Shown in pieces: positions 33,535 through 34,233 of a stretch of DNA of 34,233 nt. Under the pieces are notes generated by a model. That model saw nothing but the letters and a program-made list of their open reading frames with translations, did not search any database and was not told where the DNA came from. The position numbers and the translations under genes were made by a program. This DNA comes from Chloroflexota bacterium (GTDB lineage Bacteria > Chloroflexota > Anaerolineae > Anaerolineales > Villigracilaceae). The DNA lies in contig JAPLGS010000089.1 in the NCBI GenBank assembly GCA_026390015.1, positions 1 through 34,233 on the forward strand, read 5' to 3'. Each line of letters starts with the position of its first letter. Position 1 is the stretch's first letter.

Positions 33535-34016
33535 CATAGCCCGCTAGCTCATTATTATCACTTGACTTGGAAATATTGTAACAACTCACGGGATTCTCGC
33601 TTCGCCCGTATATATGGCGAAATAGTTCAAATTTGTTGAAAAACGCCAGATATGGCATCAAACCATAAAATACGATGATTAGAGTCATATCAACTGGCAG
33701 TTTACAAAACCCGTGAGTAGTTACAAACTTTATTACTCGCTTGATCCTTTGGGAAAGTAAATTACGAGTGGATAAAGAGAATCACCTAAAACCCAATAAA
33801 GGCGGGAAAAGGTCTGAACAGGCGTTCCGACTAAGGTCTGAGAATAAAAAGACCAAAGTCGGGCAGGAGTTACTACTTTTTCCCATATTGATTTAACAGG
33901 CTTTTAGATAATATAGATAAATAAGCCAGAAACAGTCTAAATATCAGCGTTTCCATCTTTATAGTTTTTAATCCTGGAAATTTTGTCAATCCGATTCAAG
34001 AAAAGGAGGATGTTTT
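33535..34016. other. Intergenic region without recognisable gene
   Basis: About 480 bp of A/T-rich sequence between the duplicated terminator and the truncated gene before the IS. Short frames on both strands have no family resemblance. It contains an inverted repeat CCGACTAAGGTCT/AGACCAAAGTCGG (33827-33862, two central mismatches) related to the one at 32241-32268. It presumably also contains the promoter of the gene starting at 34017; TTAACA (33894-33899) with GATAAA 17 bp on is a weak candidate. Confidence 0.5.
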
Positions 34017-34034
34017 ATGAAGATGTTATGTTAA
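34017..34034 (+). pseudogene. Start of a gene apparently cut by IS insertion
   Basis: ATG 34017 follows the near-perfect Shine-Dalgarno AAGGAGGA (34003-34010) at ideal spacing, yet the frame stops after five codons (TAA 34032-34034), where the sequence changes into the upstream part of an IS transposase. I infer that an IS1634-type element inserted within the first codons. The rest of the gene, if still present, lies to the right of the window, and its identity is unknown. Confidence 0.55.
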
Positions 34035-34036
34035 TT

Positions 34037-34066
34037 CTGACCTTTCGCTGAAAATTTTGGTAAAAT
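34037..34066 (+). promoter_or_regulatory. Candidate promoter of the IS transposase
   Basis: CTGACC (34037-34042) and TAAAAT (34061-34066) are 18 bp apart and lie 27 bp before the transposase ATG, within the presumed left end of the IS. Confidence 0.45.
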
Positions 34067-34084
34067 CGCGAATTTTCTGATACC

Positions 34085-34104
34085 CTCAGGGCATGAACCC
34101 TGAG
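34085..34104 (+). promoter_or_regulatory. Hairpin holding the transposase start codon
   Basis: CTCAGGG (34085-34091) and CCCTGAG (34098-34104) are perfect inverted copies; the six-base loop CATGAA contains the ATG. No Shine-Dalgarno sequence is present. The structure should lower translation of the transposase. Confidence 0.6.
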
Positions 34105-34233
34105 ATCAACATAACCACAGAACGGGTTGACGACTTTCCACTGTTGCTCGAAGTCATGATGCGGCTGGGCCTTCCAGGTGTCATTGACCAGCATCTGCAG
34201 CGTCACGGATTGCAGCAAGGACTGAGTTGGGGC
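34093..34233 (+). CDS. IS1634-type transposase, N-terminal fragment (cut by window edge)
   Basis: The first 47 residues of a transposase run off the right edge. TTERVDDFPLLLEVMMRLGLPG and the following IDQHLQRHGLQQGLSWG match the DUF4277-like N-terminus of IS1634-family (IS4-superfamily) DDE transposases, which usually exceed 450 residues. The start ATG 34093 lies in a hairpin loop. The element appears inserted just after the start codon of another gene. The catalytic DDE residues and the right end are outside the window. Confidence 0.8.
   Translation, partial: MNPEINITTERVDDFPLLLEVMMRLGLPGVIDQHLQRHGLQQGLSWG

Noticed and set aside
33359-33688. 109-residue - strand frame and an overlapping + strand frame after the lipoprotein gene
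   Set aside because: Both are built from the two palindromic terminators and show no start signal or family match.

Overview
The window reads as a chromosomal segment of a Chloroflexota bacterium, most likely class Anaerolineae. This is inferred from LysW-dependent amino-acid biosynthesis, a YvcK with N-terminal membrane helices, a WALP-like Ser/Thr kinase inside the glycolytic block, corrinoid-activation genes, and intergenic arrays of degenerate 7-8-mers. No rRNA, tRNA or CRISPR array was seen.

Left part (1-9233, + strand): the right end of an IS200/IS605-type element (TnpB C-terminus plus terminal hairpin) abuts pheA. A promoter, an arginine-codon leader peptide and an intrinsic terminator with an 11-base complementary antiterminator segment follow. 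They precede a compact operon: argG, argH, lysW (56 aa, ending EDWGE), lysX, lysY, lysZ, lysJ, lysK. Because argG and argH head the operon and no alpha-aminoadipate-forming genes are present, the carrier-protein branch most likely makes ornithine and then arginine.

Middle part (9224-14517, - strand): lysC and asd sit behind a threonine-codon leader peptide and terminator. metY and metA follow behind a SAM-I riboswitch. The metA product carries Glu111, the acetyl-CoA type residue, which matches the O-acetylhomoserine sulfhydrylase MetY. Further along the - strand come a cytoplasmic GH13 alpha-amylase, a deazaflavin/PPOX-type oxidoreductase, a papain-like cysteine peptidase candidate, a YqhA-type membrane protein and an MBL-fold hydrolase.

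The - strand block 18409-22927 has its own promoter and encodes, in transcription order, a PF13769-like 'virulence factor' protein, a RACE/RamA-like corrinoid activator, a homocysteine S-methyltransferase domain protein and a UroD/MtaA-like methyltransferase. I read it as a corrinoid methyl-transfer or methionine-synthase module whose corrinoid protein is encoded elsewhere. A BaiN/HI0933-type flavoprotein lies upstream.

Right part (24282-30754, + strand): yvcK, gap, pgk, a transmembrane Ser/Thr kinase and tpiA form a central-carbon cluster. After it come an M50-like membrane protein with terminator-like hairpins inside its 5' end, a pseudo-receiver protein, and a lipoprotein with two DUF5666-like domains joined by Asn/Asp/Ser/Gly-rich linkers. 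The window ends in the start of an IS1634-type transposase. That element appears to have inserted just after the start codon of a gene with a perfect Shine-Dalgarno sequence.

Cross-cutting observations: four transcripts appear leaderless or nearly so (both attenuator peptides, yvcK and the pseudo-receiver gene). Many intergenic gaps inside operons hold short degenerate tandem words that fold back on inverted copies.
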